This document shows, piece after piece, positions 9,494 through 18,556 of a DNA stretch of 64,000 nt. Origin of the DNA: an uncultured Lachnospiraceae bacterium (lineage in GTDB: Bacteria > Bacillota > Clostridia > Lachnospirales > Lachnospiraceae); NCBI GenBank assembly GCA_905235745.1, contig CAJOMN010000002.1, forward strand, positions 124,001 through 188,000, given 5' to 3'. Position 1 is the first letter of the stretch. Every line of letters begins with the position of its first letter. The notes beneath the pieces are model-generated. The model was given only the letters and a program-made list of their open reading frames with translations, was not told the origin of the DNA and searched no databases. Position numbers and translations under genes: made by a program.

Positions 9494-10351
9494 ATGAGAA
9501 GAAAACAACTTTTGTTGACATTATTAACCTGTATTATGGCGTCTTTTTTGATGTACGGCTGTGACAGTGAAGGCGCAACCGGTGATGAGGATGCAGCGGG
9601 CGAAGAGGCAGCCGGCGAGAATGAAAAGGAGACGGATGCCTACGATGATTATATCCGTTCCGCACTGTCTGCCGTTAATGATGAGACAAAAGATGATGAA
9701 GATGTTGCGGTCTCATCAATGGAGAATCCCGATTATACCCCGGATACATTTGTAACCCCCACTCCCTTTGTAACGGATGACGCAACTCCGACACCGCCGT
9801 TAACGGATGAGACAACTCCCTCACCGCCGGTTACGGATGAGTTAACCCCGACACCTTCAGTGACGGATGATATGTCTCCTACCCCGACCGATGATCCTGA
9901 CGGCTCCCCGACTCCGACTCCCACGCCGTATATTACGCCTGATGAGTTTGATGTCGGCAAGTGCTGTATATATATTAACGGAGAAAGCGACAGTGCCTAC
10001 GGCACCGAGATAATAACAGCGATCAACAAGGCAAGGACGGATCTCGGTTACTCCCCGCTTATTACCAACAAGGGACTGACAACATGCGCGGACAGAAGAA
10101 CACGTGAGATAGCGGCTAATTTTGATCATACAAGGCCGAACGGACTGCCGTTCTATTCTCTTGCCCCCGAACATTTCAAGGCCGAAATGCTTATAATCAA
10201 TCTTCAGAAGGCCGAGGATGCGGTCGATACGATGATTAAAAGGGATCCCATATCAAGAAGGCTCATATTTACCGACAAGTACCAATCAATAGGGGCTTCA
10301 AGCTTTAAATGCAACGGTGCGCAATACACTGTTGTCTCTTTTGGCCTGTAA
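9494..10351 (+). CDS. lipoprotein with Pro/Thr-rich linker and CAP (SCP/PR1) domain
   Basis: Exported lipoprotein of 285 residues. The signal ends in LMYGC, a lipobox with the acylated Cys at about residue 23. An acidic region is followed by a roughly 60-residue linker of T-P-x-x-T-D repeats (residues about 85-155), probably spanning the cell wall. The C-terminal 130 residues look like a CAP domain (INKARTDLGYSPL, LTTCADRRTREIAANFDHTRPNG). The usual GENI/GYN motif is not obvious, so it may be a divergent member. Such domains often bind lipids or peptidoglycan-linked ligands; the function here is unknown. Confidence 0.75.
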   Translation: MRRKQLLLTLLTCIMASFLMYGCDSEGATGDEDAAGEEAAGENEKETDAYDDYIRSALSAVNDETKDDEDVAVSSMENPDYTPDTFVTPTPFVTDDATPTPPLTDETTPSPPVTDELTPTPSVTDDMSPTPTDDPDGSPTPTPTPYITPDEFDVGKCCIYINGESDSAYGTEIITAINKARTDLGYSPLITNKGLTTCADRRTREIAANFDHTRPNGLPFYSLAPEHFKAEMLIINLQKAEDAVDTMIKRDPISRRLIFTDKYQSIGASSFKCNGAQYTVVSFGL

Positions 10352-10364
10352 TGCTTTTTTTTAC

Positions 10365-10393
10365 TTGAATTTTCAATCGGATGATAATACAAT
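10365..10393 (+). promoter_or_regulatory. sigma-A-type promoter for the DUF5067-like gene
   Basis: TTGAAT (10365-10370), 17-bp spacer, TACAAT (10388-10393), 24 bp before the ATG at 10418. The spacing is ideal. The preceding T-run at 10354-10362 may belong to a weak terminator for the upstream gene. Confidence 0.6.
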
Positions 10394-10417
10394 ATTGAGA
10401 TTGAAAGGAGTTTGATT

Positions 10418-11077
10418 ATGCCCAGAGATTTGGATTTGGATTTTGAATTTCAGGATGATGAAGTTCGCGAACGTCCGGTGCGCAATGCTCCGCGTCGTGA
10501 GAATACGGCAAACAGGGGATCTTCAAGACCTTCCGCCTCTTCAAGACGCAAAAGAAGGGATACCACAAGCATTATCATACTTGCGGTTGAGATTGTTGTA
10601 TTCATCGCGCTGATTATCCTTTTCTTTGTTTTGAAAGGTAAGATAGTGGATGGTGATTCGACCGCACAATCATCCGGCAACACACAGGAAGCGTCAGGAT
10701 CATCGGGCGGCGTCAATGTTGAGAACGATCAGTTTACTCTTACCTGTACGAAAGTACAGCTTGTTATGGATGCAAATAACAACACTGCCGCAATAGTGTA
10801 TTTCACATTTGCCAACAAGACGGATTCGCCTCTTTCAATGAACGATGTATTCCCCGCAAGTGTTAAGCAGAACGGGGCTGACTGTCCTCAGGATATGAAT
10901 CTCGTGGATGCTCCGGCAGAGATCGGCAACAAGGATATGCAGGTGTCGGGAGGTCAGTCTGTGGAATGTGCTTATGCTTTTGAGCTTTCCGACCAGACTA
11001 GCCCGCTTACGCTTACCATACATGACAATTATTCCACATTTGAGGATATCGGATCTACCGAGATCCCTATAAGCTGA
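10418..11077 (+). CDS. membrane-anchored DUF5067/DUF4352-like protein
   Basis: Protein of 219 residues with a charged, Arg/Ser-rich cytoplasmic N-terminus, one membrane helix (IIILAVEIVVFIALIILFFVL, about residues 49-69) and a Ser/Gly linker. The extracellular beta-sandwich of about 120 residues (FTLTCTKVQLVMDANNNTAAIVYFTFANKTDSPLSM) resembles DUF5067/DUF4352 domains, which are found on many Gram-positive surface proteins with no assigned activity. ATG 10418 is preferred to TTG 10412 because GAAAGGAG ends 7 bp upstream. It has its own promoter and a terminator-like hairpin behind it. Confidence 0.7.
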   Translation: MPRDLDLDFEFQDDEVRERPVRNAPRRENTANRGSSRPSASSRRKRRDTTSIIILAVEIVVFIALIILFFVLKGKIVDGDSTAQSSGNTQEASGSSGGVNVENDQFTLTCTKVQLVMDANNNTAAIVYFTFANKTDSPLSMNDVFPASVKQNGADCPQDMNLVDAPAEIGNKDMQVSGGQSVECAYAFELSDQTSPLTLTIHDNYSTFEDIGSTEIPIS

Positions 11078-11104
11078 TGAGTATACAATTCTGAATCAAA
11101 AAGG

Positions 11105-11133
11105 GTCGGAACAGCATATGTTCCGACTCGTTT
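11105..11133 (+). terminator. probable intrinsic terminator
   Basis: A perfect 9-bp stem GTCGGAACA (11105-11113) / TGTTCCGAC (11119-11127), loop GCATA, followed by a weak T-rich tail TCGTTTATT. It lies between the DUF5067-like gene and trkA. Confidence 0.6.
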
Positions 11134-11170
11134 ATTATGAAAGACATCTTTAAACAGAGGGGTTTGACGA

Positions 11171-12529
11171 ATGAGGATAATAATCGTCGGATGCGGCAAG
11201 GTCGGAGCGACCCTTGCCGAGCAGCTCGATCAGGAAGGACATGACATTACAATAATAGACAAGCACTGGGATAAGCTCAAGTATCTCTCGGACCGGATAG
11301 ATGTGCTCGGGATAGAGGGGAACGGTGCCAGTATTTCCGTACAGAAGGAAGCCGGGGTTCAGGATGCCGATATTCTTATAGCAACAACGAACTCCGACGA
11401 GCTCAATCTCCTGTGTTGTCTCATAGCCAAAAAAGCCGGAAACTGCCAGACCATAGCGAGGATACGTGACCCCGAATACTACAATGAGATGAAGTATATA
11501 AGGGAAGAGCTGAACCTCTCGCTTGTCATCAACCCCGAGCAGGCCGCAGCGGCAGAGGTCGCAAGGATCATCAAGTTCCCCTCCGCAATGAAGGTTGACA
11601 TCTTCGCGAGAGGAAGGGTGGAACTTATCAAGATAAGCGTTCCGCAAGGCTCCGAGCTTGACGGGATCGCGCTTTCGGATATTGAGCCGAAACTACACTG
11701 CAAAGTACTTATATGTATTGTTGAGCGCGGCGAGGAGCTTCTGATCCCGCATGGTGATTTTACGCTCCGGGCAGGAGACATGATATCGTTTATCGCATCG
11801 CATTCGGTAGCGCTCTCCTTCTTCAAGGCAAGCGGTGCCAATATCGCCAATACGGTCAAGTCCATTATGCTTATCGGAGGCGGGAAGCTCAGTTATTACG
11901 TTGCAAAGCTTCTTGAGGATACCAAGATAAGCGTCAAGCTCATAGAACAGGATTTCCGAAAATGTGAGAATCTGTCGGAGATGCTGCCGCAGGCTGTTAT
12001 CATCAATGGCGACGGGACGCAGGCAGAACTTCTTGACGAGGAAGGTATAAGTGTTGTTGATGCGGTATGTAACTTTACCGGAATAGACGAAGAGAATATA
12101 CTGCTCGCGCTATATGAAAAGGGTATCAGCAAGGCAAAACTGCTTACCAAGATCAACCGGATCAACTTTGAGGAAGTAATCGCCGGTCTGGATATAGGCA
12201 GTATAATCAATCCCAACAGCATAACAAGCGATTATATCGTCAGGTTTGTGCGTGCGCTTAACAACAGCAAGGGAAGTAACGTTGAAACTTTGTACAAGAT
12301 AGCGCAGGGAAGAGCCGAGGCATTGGAGTTCCGCGTAAGGGAGAATTCAAAAGTAGTCGGAAGAACGCTTCAGGAGCTTGACCTTAAGCCCAATATCATA
12401 ATCGCATGTATCACAAAGGGAAACAAAGTTATTATTCCGAACGGACAAAGTGTTATAGAAGAAGGGGATCTTGTCATAGTGGTCAGCGTTGAGCGCGGAC
12501 TTAACGATCTGGAGGATATTCTCGCATGA
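11171..12529 (+). CDS. trkA: Trk system potassium uptake protein TrkA
   Basis: Peripheral NAD-binding regulator that gates the TrkH potassium channel. Its 452 residues contain the duplicated arrangement: RCK-N 1 (MRIIIVGCGKVGATLAEQL, residues 1-120), RCK-C 1 (about 140-215), RCK-N 2 (SIMLIGGGKLSYYVAKLL, from about 232) and RCK-C 2 (about 370-452). The second glycine motif GGGKLS is slightly off the GxGxxG consensus, as is common for the second half. The stop overlaps the trkH start by 4 bp, so the pair is translationally coupled. Confidence 0.96.
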   Translation: MRIIIVGCGKVGATLAEQLDQEGHDITIIDKHWDKLKYLSDRIDVLGIEGNGASISVQKEAGVQDADILIATTNSDELNLLCCLIAKKAGNCQTIARIRDPEYYNEMKYIREELNLSLVINPEQAAAAEVARIIKFPSAMKVDIFARGRVELIKISVPQGSELDGIALSDIEPKLHCKVLICIVERGEELLIPHGDFTLRAGDMISFIASHSVALSFFKASGANIANTVKSIMLIGGGKLSYYVAKLLEDTKISVKLIEQDFRKCENLSEMLPQAVIINGDGTQAELLDEEGISVVDAVCNFTGIDEENILLALYEKGISKAKLLTKINRINFEEVIAGLDIGSIINPNSITSDYIVRFVRALNNSKGSNVETLYKIAQGRAEALEFRVRENSKVVGRTLQELDLKPNIIIACITKGNKVIIPNGQSVIEEGDLVIVVSVERGLNDLEDILA

Positions 12530-13968
12530 ACAAGAGAATGATAGCTTTCTTCGTAGGAAGGGTTCTCAGGATAGAAGCCTTTTTGATGATCTTACCGGTT
12601 GCCGTGTCATTATTCTACAGGGAAGCAGAGTGGATAACTCTTGCGGTCACGGCGGTTTTCAGTTATCTATTCGGATTGGCATTAAGCTTTCGGAAGCCGA
12701 AAAATATGACTTTCTATACCCGGGAAGGTATCATGTCCGTGGCTTTCAGTTGGATATTTATGTCGGTCTTCGGCGCAATACCGCTGTGGCATGCCGTAGA
12801 TCAGATAGGATTTACCGATGCGCTGTTTGAGACTATCTCGGGCTTTACGACAACGGGAGCCAGTATCCTTACGGAGGTCGAGTCACTGCCAAAGGGTATA
12901 CTGTTCTGGAGAAGCTTCACGCACTGGGTAGGCGGAATGGGAATACTGGTGTTTGTGGTCGCCCTGCTTCCCGAGGCGGCGGGTGACAGCATATATCTTA
13001 TGAGAGCCGAAAGTCCCGGCCCGTCTGTCGGAAAGTTTGTACCGAAGGTAAAATCAACAGCCAAGATACTGTATCAGATATATATAGCGATCACTCTCGC
13101 AGAGATCGTTGCGCTTATGATCACCGGTATGTCGGTGTATGATGCTTCCGTTATTTCATTCGGAACCGTGGGAACCGGCGGATTTGCGGTTACGAATGAC
13201 GGATGTATGGGATTTAGCGCTGCGCAGCAGTGGGTCATTACATTTTTCATGATTGCATGCGGCGCTAATTTTAATGTGTACTTTTTGATCATAGCAAGGA
13301 AATTCAGGGATGCGTTCAGATCCGAAGAGGTTATTGCATATCTGTCGATATACGCACTGATCACGATCCTCGTCGGCATTAACGTAAGGCACAGTATTAC
13401 GGGAACGGGAGATCTTATTAGACACAGCATGTTCAATGTTGCTTCCGTAATGACGACAACCGGATTTGCCACGGTGGATTTTAATCTGTGGCCGACATTT
13501 TCCAAGATATTAATGCTTGTTGCGATGTTCATCGGCGGCTGTGCCGGCTCCACTGCCGGCGGAGTCAAGGTCAGCCGGGTGACGATAGGTATCAAGACCA
13601 TACACAAGGAAATGGAACATTTTGTCCATCCGAGAAGCGTTAAGATAATCAAATTTGAGGGAAAGCCGGTGGAACACGGTGTCCTCAGGGGTATAAACGT
13701 ATATTTCCACACATATATAGCGATATTCGCCGCCTCCATTCTTCTTGTGGCACTTGACGGAAAAGATTTCACGTCAACGGTCACGGCGGTTCTGGCAACA
13801 TTCAACAATATAGGTCCCGGACTGGAGATGGTAGGACCTACGGGGAACTTTTCCCAATTTTCGCCATTTGCCAAGTATGTACTGATGTTTGATATGCTCG
13901 CGGGACGACTCGAACTGTTCCCGATGCTTCTGCTGTTCATGCCGAGAACATGGCGGAGACAGAAATAA
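12526..13968 (+). CDS. trkH: Trk potassium channel subunit TrkH
   Basis: Polytopic potassium-translocating subunit of 480 residues. It shows the four-fold pore-loop architecture of the Trk/Ktr superfamily: SGFTTTGAS (about 105-113), GTVGTGGFAV (about 217-226), MTTTGFATVDF (about 309) and NNIGPGLEM (about 427). HWVGGMGILVFVVALLPE and GGCAGSTAGGVKVSR are classic TrkH segments. It pairs with TrkA immediately upstream for potassium homeostasis. No terminator is obvious downstream; a GGCGC/GCGCC stem lies at 13986-14002. Confidence 0.96.
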   Translation: MNKRMIAFFVGRVLRIEAFLMILPVAVSLFYREAEWITLAVTAVFSYLFGLALSFRKPKNMTFYTREGIMSVAFSWIFMSVFGAIPLWHAVDQIGFTDALFETISGFTTTGASILTEVESLPKGILFWRSFTHWVGGMGILVFVVALLPEAAGDSIYLMRAESPGPSVGKFVPKVKSTAKILYQIYIAITLAEIVALMITGMSVYDASVISFGTVGTGGFAVTNDGCMGFSAAQQWVITFFMIACGANFNVYFLIIARKFRDAFRSEEVIAYLSIYALITILVGINVRHSITGTGDLIRHSMFNVASVMTTTGFATVDFNLWPTFSKILMLVAMFIGGCAGSTAGGVKVSRVTIGIKTIHKEMEHFVHPRSVKIIKFEGKPVEHGVLRGINVYFHTYIAIFAASILLVALDGKDFTSTVTAVLATFNNIGPGLEMVGPTGNFSQFSPFAKYVLMFDMLAGRLELFPMLLLFMPRTWRRQK

Positions 13969-14034
13969 TGCACTTATCTTCGAACGGCGCAGGCTAAGCG
14001 CCGCTTGAGTATTTAATAAATTGAGAGGTAGATC

Positions 14035-15804
14035 ATGACACAATCAAGAACACACAACTGTAATGAACTGCGCATTGAAAATGTCGGAGAACAGGTAACC
14101 ATAGTCGGATGGTATGATAACCTCCGAAAGGTCAGCAGGAATCTGGGATTCCTGATATTACGCGATTTCTACGGAACGACGCAGACTGTTATCGAAAACG
14201 AGGAGATGATGGATGCTCTTTCGGGAATAAACAACGAATCGACCCTGTCGATAACAGGAACAGTACGTGAAAGATCGAGCAAAAATCCCAATCTTCCGAC
14301 CGGTGACATAGAGGTTGTTCCGGAGAAGATCGAAGTACTCGGAAAGTGCATATACAATGAGCTCCCGTTTGAGATCGGAAGATCCAAAGAGGCTGACGAG
14401 GCTGTAAGGCTCAAATACAGGTATCTCGATCTTCGCAATCCTGAAGTAAGGGACAAGATCGTGCTTAGGAGCAGGATAGTTGCCGATCTGCGCCGCAGCA
14501 TGATCGAGCATGATTTTATCGAGATAACCACGCCGATACTCACTTGTTCGTCTCCGGAAGGAGCCAGGGATTATCTCGTTCCGTCGAGAAACCATCCCGG
14601 CAGGTTCTATGCACTTCCGCAAGCACCGCAGCAGTTCAAACAGATACTGATGACGAGCGGATTTGACAGATATTTTCAGATAGCGCCCTGTTTCCGGGAC
14701 GAGGATGCGAGAGCCGACAGGTCTCCCGGTGAATTCTATCAGCTTGATATGGAGATGGCTTTTGCCGATCAGGAAGATGTATTTGACGTTATAGAGGATG
14801 TGCTTCCGCCCGTATTTGCCAGGTACGGTATATATAACACGGCATCTTCCGCGCCGTTTAAGAGGATATCATACAGGGATTCGATGGAAATATACGGAAC
14901 CGACAAGCCCGATCTCAGGATAGATCTCGTACTTACGGATGTTACCGGCCTTATGCAGGATATAGGATTCGCTCCTTTTGACGGTCAGACTGTCGAAGCC
15001 GTCAAGGTAACGGATTTTAATGCTTCAAGAAAAGTAATAGATAAGATAATCGCAGATACTGAGGTTATAACCGGGCAGAAATCATACTGGTTCAGGATAG
15101 ACGATTCCGGTCAGATAGTGGGAGGTATCGCAAAGTTTCTGCAGAATGCGAAACAGAATGTAACCGATGCGCTTTCGCTAGTTCCCGGTGATTTTGTGGC
15201 GCTTGCCGCCGGGAAAAAGAGTGATGCGCAAAAGTGCGCCGGAGTACTGCGCAAGATACTCGGAGAGACGGCGGAAGGCCATATGAAGAAGGAATGCTAT
15301 GAATTCTGCTGGATCGTTGATTTTCCGATGTATGAGATCGGAGAGGAATCGGGAGAGCTGGAATTCTGCCACAATCCGTTCTCGATGCCGCAGGGCGGGA
15401 TGAGCGCGCTTGAAAATGAAGATCCGCTCTCGATACTCGCATATCAGTACGATCTCGTCTGCAACGGAGTGGAGCTGTCATCGGGCGCGGTCCGTAATCA
15501 TGATCCCGAGATAATGGTAAAGGCATTCTCATTAGTCGGACTTGGTGAGGAGGATGTAAAGGCGAAGTTTCCGGCAATGTATAACGCTTTCTGCTACGGG
15601 GCACCTCCGCATGCGGGCATAGCACCCGGCGTCGACCGTATGATCATGCTTATAGCCGGCGTTGACAGTATCAGGGAGGTCATTCCGTTCCCTATGAACA
15701 AGATGGCAATGGATGTCATGATGGGCGCTCCGTCGACCGTGGACAAGAAGCAGCTTGATGACGTTCATATCCGTATAATAGAGGACGATCCGGAAGATAA
15801 ATGA
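14035..15804 (+). CDS. aspS: aspartate--tRNA ligase
   Basis: Class II aminoacyl-tRNA synthetase (589 residues), the usual length of the bacterial type with a GAD insertion. The N-terminal OB-fold anticodon-binding domain (about 1-105) is followed by motif 2 (CFRDEDARADRSPGEFYQLD) and the GAD domain (about 290-420). Motif 3 appears as GAPPHAGIAPGVDRMIMLI near residue 525. Ile and Asn rather than His precede the anticodon pocket, but I cannot separate discriminating from non-discriminating type by eye. No T-box is seen upstream. GAGAGGT is the ribosome binding site. Confidence 0.96.
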   Translation: MTQSRTHNCNELRIENVGEQVTIVGWYDNLRKVSRNLGFLILRDFYGTTQTVIENEEMMDALSGINNESTLSITGTVRERSSKNPNLPTGDIEVVPEKIEVLGKCIYNELPFEIGRSKEADEAVRLKYRYLDLRNPEVRDKIVLRSRIVADLRRSMIEHDFIEITTPILTCSSPEGARDYLVPSRNHPGRFYALPQAPQQFKQILMTSGFDRYFQIAPCFRDEDARADRSPGEFYQLDMEMAFADQEDVFDVIEDVLPPVFARYGIYNTASSAPFKRISYRDSMEIYGTDKPDLRIDLVLTDVTGLMQDIGFAPFDGQTVEAVKVTDFNASRKVIDKIIADTEVITGQKSYWFRIDDSGQIVGGIAKFLQNAKQNVTDALSLVPGDFVALAAGKKSDAQKCAGVLRKILGETAEGHMKKECYEFCWIVDFPMYEIGEESGELEFCHNPFSMPQGGMSALENEDPLSILAYQYDLVCNGVELSSGAVRNHDPEIMVKAFSLVGLGEEDVKAKFPAMYNAFCYGAPPHAGIAPGVDRMIMLIAGVDSIREVIPFPMNKMAMDVMMGAPSTVDKKQLDDVHIRIIEDDPEDK

Positions 15805-15860
15805 TTTTTAATTGTATTTTAATCTTTCCTAAAAGATGAATTAAGAATCTTTCGATATAT

Positions 15861-15890
15861 TTGTATTGCGTTCGGGAGAACGAAATACAA
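15861..15890. repeat. inverted repeat / 5' leader hairpin
   Basis: TTGTATT-G-CGTTC, loop GGGA, GAACG-A-AATACAA: twelve pairs with one G/A mismatch, 23 bp before the next start codon. It lacks a T-run on the plus strand, so it is more likely a leader hairpin or a dyad operator than a terminator for aspS. Confidence 0.5.
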
Positions 15891-15912
15891 AAATACGAAA
15901 GGTTGGAGAAAA

Positions 15913-16419
15913 ATGGATACTTTTGAAAAGGTTGAAAAGTTAAGAGAAAAAGCAGACGTTACTTTCGAGGAGGCAAAAGCAGCGCTTGAAGAGGCAAACG
16001 GAGATCTTCTGGATGCGATGATCATCCTCGAAAAGCAGGGCAAAGCGGAAACGCACAAGGAGACATACAGCACAAAAGAGAGCCGTGATCTGGTTGTTGT
16101 CGATCAGCCTGAGGGTGCAGGCGGGGCAAAGAGAGGTAATGCATTCACGGACAAACTGAAGGCGATCTGGCATAAAATGTGCGAAAACTATTTTGTTGTT
16201 GAACGCGGGGAAGAAGTTATCATTAACATTCCGATATGGGTATTTGTTATCATTCTTCTGCTCACATGGCATGTAACGCTTATCGTTATGATCATTGCAC
16301 TGTTCTTCGGCTGCAGATACAGCTTCAGGGGCGCTGACGAGATGAAGCTCGCGAATGATGTATGCGATAAGGTTTCAGAGGCGGCGGATAAGGTAAAAGA
16401 AGAGGTGAACAAGCTGTAA
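15913..16419 (+). CDS. DUF4342-like protein with UBA-like N-terminus
   Basis: Small membrane protein of 168 residues. The N-terminus (EKADVTFEEAKAALEEANGDLLDAMIILEKQ, quoted here as VTFEEAKAALEEANGDLLDA) resembles the UBA/TS-N helical fold of elongation factor Ts. A linker leads to a DUF4342-like core (VVERGEEVIINIPIWVFVII) with one or two membrane helices at about 98-135. The end is an amphipathic charged helix (VSEAADKVKEEVNKL). It ends 10 bp before a two-component regulator with AAGGAGG between, suggesting an envelope-linked operon. The molecular role is unknown. Confidence 0.75.
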   Translation: MDTFEKVEKLREKADVTFEEAKAALEEANGDLLDAMIILEKQGKAETHKETYSTKESRDLVVVDQPEGAGGAKRGNAFTDKLKAIWHKMCENYFVVERGEEVIINIPIWVFVIILLLTWHVTLIVMIIALFFGCRYSFRGADEMKLANDVCDKVSEAADKVKEEVNKL

Positions 16420-16428
16420 GGAGGTCAG

Positions 16429-17163
16429 ATGGCACATATACTTGTTGTTGAAGACGAAGAAAAGCTGGCGCGTTTTGTAGAACTGGAGCTGGTACATGAA
16501 GGGTATGAGGTTACAAAATGCGGCGACGGACGTGAAGCTTTGGGGCTGGCAACGGATAATACGTATGATCTGATATTGCTTGATATTATGCTTCCGGGCC
16601 TTAACGGCCTGGAAGTTTTGCGTAGACTGAACAATTCCGAAGAAGGTAAAACGCCCGTCATACTTCTTACCGCAAGGGATGCGGTCATGGATAAGGTATC
16701 GGGACTTGACGCGGGAGCGGTGGATTATATCACGAAGCCGTTTGCGATAGAGGAACTTCTTGCAAGGATAAGGGTTGCATTAAAGCTCCACCCGTCAGGG
16801 CAAAGCATAAACGGAGCATCTGCCGGTAATGCTTCCGGCAATAAGGCCGCCGGTACCGGGGAGGGGATCCTTTGCTGGAAGGGTCTCGTCCTTGATGAGA
16901 AAAGACACCGGGTAACGTATGATGACACGGAAGTGGCATTAACAAACCGCGAGTTTGAAATGCTCAAAGTCTTTTTGACCAATCAGGATATCGTTATGAC
17001 AAGAGATACCCTGCTTGAGAAGGTGTGCGGATACGATTATGTCGGGGAGACCAACATCGTGGATGTATATGTAAGGTTTATACGCTCGAAGATAGATGAG
17101 GTTTTTGATGTCAAAATGATCGAAACAGTCAGAGGTGTCGGCTATGTCATCAAATCAGAGTAA
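16429..17163 (+). CDS. OmpR/PhoB-family response regulator
   Basis: Two-domain transcription factor of 244 residues. The receiver domain (1-120) has the acidic pocket VEDEE, phosphoacceptor D52 (LILLDIMLPG), the Thr of ILLTARD and the Lys of YITKPFAIEELL. A Gly/Ser/Ala-rich linker of about 25 residues (about 125-150) is longer than usual. The winged-helix domain has LTNREFEMLKVFL and VDVYVRFIRSKID, ending in VRGVGYVIK. Its 3' end overlaps the histidine kinase gene by about 20 bp, a standard two-component pair. Targets are not visible. Confidence 0.95.
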   Translation: MAHILVVEDEEKLARFVELELVHEGYEVTKCGDGREALGLATDNTYDLILLDIMLPGLNGLEVLRRLNNSEEGKTPVILLTARDAVMDKVSGLDAGAVDYITKPFAIEELLARIRVALKLHPSGQSINGASAGNASGNKAAGTGEGILCWKGLVLDEKRHRVTYDDTEVALTNREFEMLKVFLTNQDIVMTRDTLLEKVCGYDYVGETNIVDVYVRFIRSKIDEVFDVKMIETVRGVGYVIKSE

Positions 17164-18427
17164 CAGTGCAAAAGGCCGCGTCAGATCCATCAGAAAGCGC
17201 CTGACGGGACAGCGGGTCAGAATGAAGATAGGCATTCATTTCGCCCAGACCGTTTTCTGGATGATCGTGATGCTGGTGGTGTGGCTGGCTGCAAGAGAGT
17301 ACATGGCGGATACCGTGGTTCCATTTGTCGAAAGGAGCCGCCGGATCACCGGAGAGATGGGAGTGCCCTCTTCGATGCGTTATATCGTATACGCCAAGAG
17401 TACCGGAGCCGTAATACTCAGCGAATTGATTTTTGCTCCTGCGGTGCTCGTCCTTGCATTCGGAGGAGCCGTATTCGTATTGGAAATGTTCGGGGATATC
17501 CTATCCTATTCCCGCGAGAAGAGGCGGATAAACAATGTACTGAAGCCGCTTGATGAGCTCGCGTCCCGTGTCGGGGAGCTCTCAAGATATGAATTGTCGG
17601 AGGAAAAATACCATCTGATCGAGGAGAAGATCACAAGCCTTGAGCCCGGCGATGAAGCAAAGCTTTCCTTCGGAGATGAAGATCTTAAGGGGATAGAGGG
17701 CGCAATGAATTCGCTCCTGTCAAGGATCAGGGAGAGCAACAGGCAGCAGGCGCGATTCGTAAATGACGCTTCACACGAACTGCGCACGCCTATCGCCGTG
17801 ATAGAGGGCTATGCCAATATGCTCGCCCGATGGGGAAGAGAGGACGAAAAGGTACTTGATGAGTCGATAACGGCGATACAGAATGAATCGGAGCACATGA
17901 AGCACCTTGTGGAACAGCTTCTGTTCCTGGCACGTGGGGATGCGGGAAGGACTGCGGTAAACTGCACCAAGGTCGATCTGTGTGAGATGATGCAGAGCGT
18001 GTACGAAGAATCCCTGATGATCGACGAAGGGCATATATACAAATATTCGTGCCCGGTCGAACCTGTATATGTCATGGCGGACGAAGGACTGATCAAACAG
18101 GCAGTGCGTATACTCGTTGATAATGCAGCGAAGTATACAAAAGAAAAGGATGAGATAATCCTGTCGGTCGGATATGTTAGTGCTGCGACGGTATATCTTC
18201 AGGTTCAGGATACCGGTATCGGGATGAAGGAATCCGACATAGAGCATATATTTGAAAGATTCTATCGCTCGGACGAAGCCAGAAGCTACGGTGGAACCGG
18301 GCTGGGGCTTTCAATTGCCAAGTGGATCGTTGACAAGCATGACGGACACTTTGAGATAACGTCAAGGGAAGAGCTGGGCACCAGGATCAGGATCGTGCTT
18401 GGGCAGGCATCAACTGCAAATGCGTAG
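17144..18427 (+). CDS. sensor histidine kinase
   Basis: Membrane sensor kinase (427 residues) partnered with the OmpR-type regulator it overlaps. Two membrane helices (about 27-50 and 87-115) flank a short extracellular loop of about 35 residues, so it probably senses within the membrane or through a partner. A HAMP-like linker precedes the H-box NDASHELRTPIAVIEGYANM (His near 211), N-box LVDNAAKYT, G1 DTGIGM and G2 GGTGLGLSIAKWI. ATG 17144 is chosen over GTG 17135 because AGAGG lies 8 bp upstream. The DUF4342-like gene upstream suggests an envelope signal. Confidence 0.94.
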   Translation: MSSNQSNSAKGRVRSIRKRLTGQRVRMKIGIHFAQTVFWMIVMLVVWLAAREYMADTVVPFVERSRRITGEMGVPSSMRYIVYAKSTGAVILSELIFAPAVLVLAFGGAVFVLEMFGDILSYSREKRRINNVLKPLDELASRVGELSRYELSEEKYHLIEEKITSLEPGDEAKLSFGDEDLKGIEGAMNSLLSRIRESNRQQARFVNDASHELRTPIAVIEGYANMLARWGREDEKVLDESITAIQNESEHMKHLVEQLLFLARGDAGRTAVNCTKVDLCEMMQSVYEESLMIDEGHIYKYSCPVEPVYVMADEGLIKQAVRILVDNAAKYTKEKDEIILSVGYVSAATVYLQVQDTGIGMKESDIEHIFERFYRSDEARSYGGTGLGLSIAKWIVDKHDGHFEITSREELGTRIRIVLGQASTANA

Positions 18428-18456
18428 TTGCCATTATATTGATATAGTGTTACAAT
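18428..18456 (+). promoter_or_regulatory. sigma-A-type promoter of the flagellin-like gene
   Basis: TTGCCA (18428-18433) directly follows the kinase stop codon, with a 17-bp spacer and TACAAT (18451-18456). The resulting leader of about 95 nt contains a stem AGTCCCG-CGAG-CGGGACT (18519-18536) and AAGGAGG before the ATG. I found no sigma-28 flagellar promoter (TAAA-N15-GCCGATAA). Confidence 0.65.
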
Positions 18457-18556
18457 TAAAGCGCAAAGTAACAGACGGTTTGCGAAGGATTGCGTAGACG
18501 TCGCAACCCCGGCGCTCAGTCCCGCGAGCGGGACTTGAATATAAGGAGGATGGATC

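Noticed and set aside
13969-14034. T-box leader upstream of aspS (and upstream of trpD)
   Set aside because: The gap is too short, with no AGGGTGGNACCGCG-like T-box sequence and no specifier loop. Only a small GGCGC/GCGCC stem is seen at aspS.
18428-18556. Sigma-28 flagellar promoter before the flagellin-like gene
   Set aside because: No TAAA-N15-GCCGATAA match; a good sigma-A promoter is present instead.
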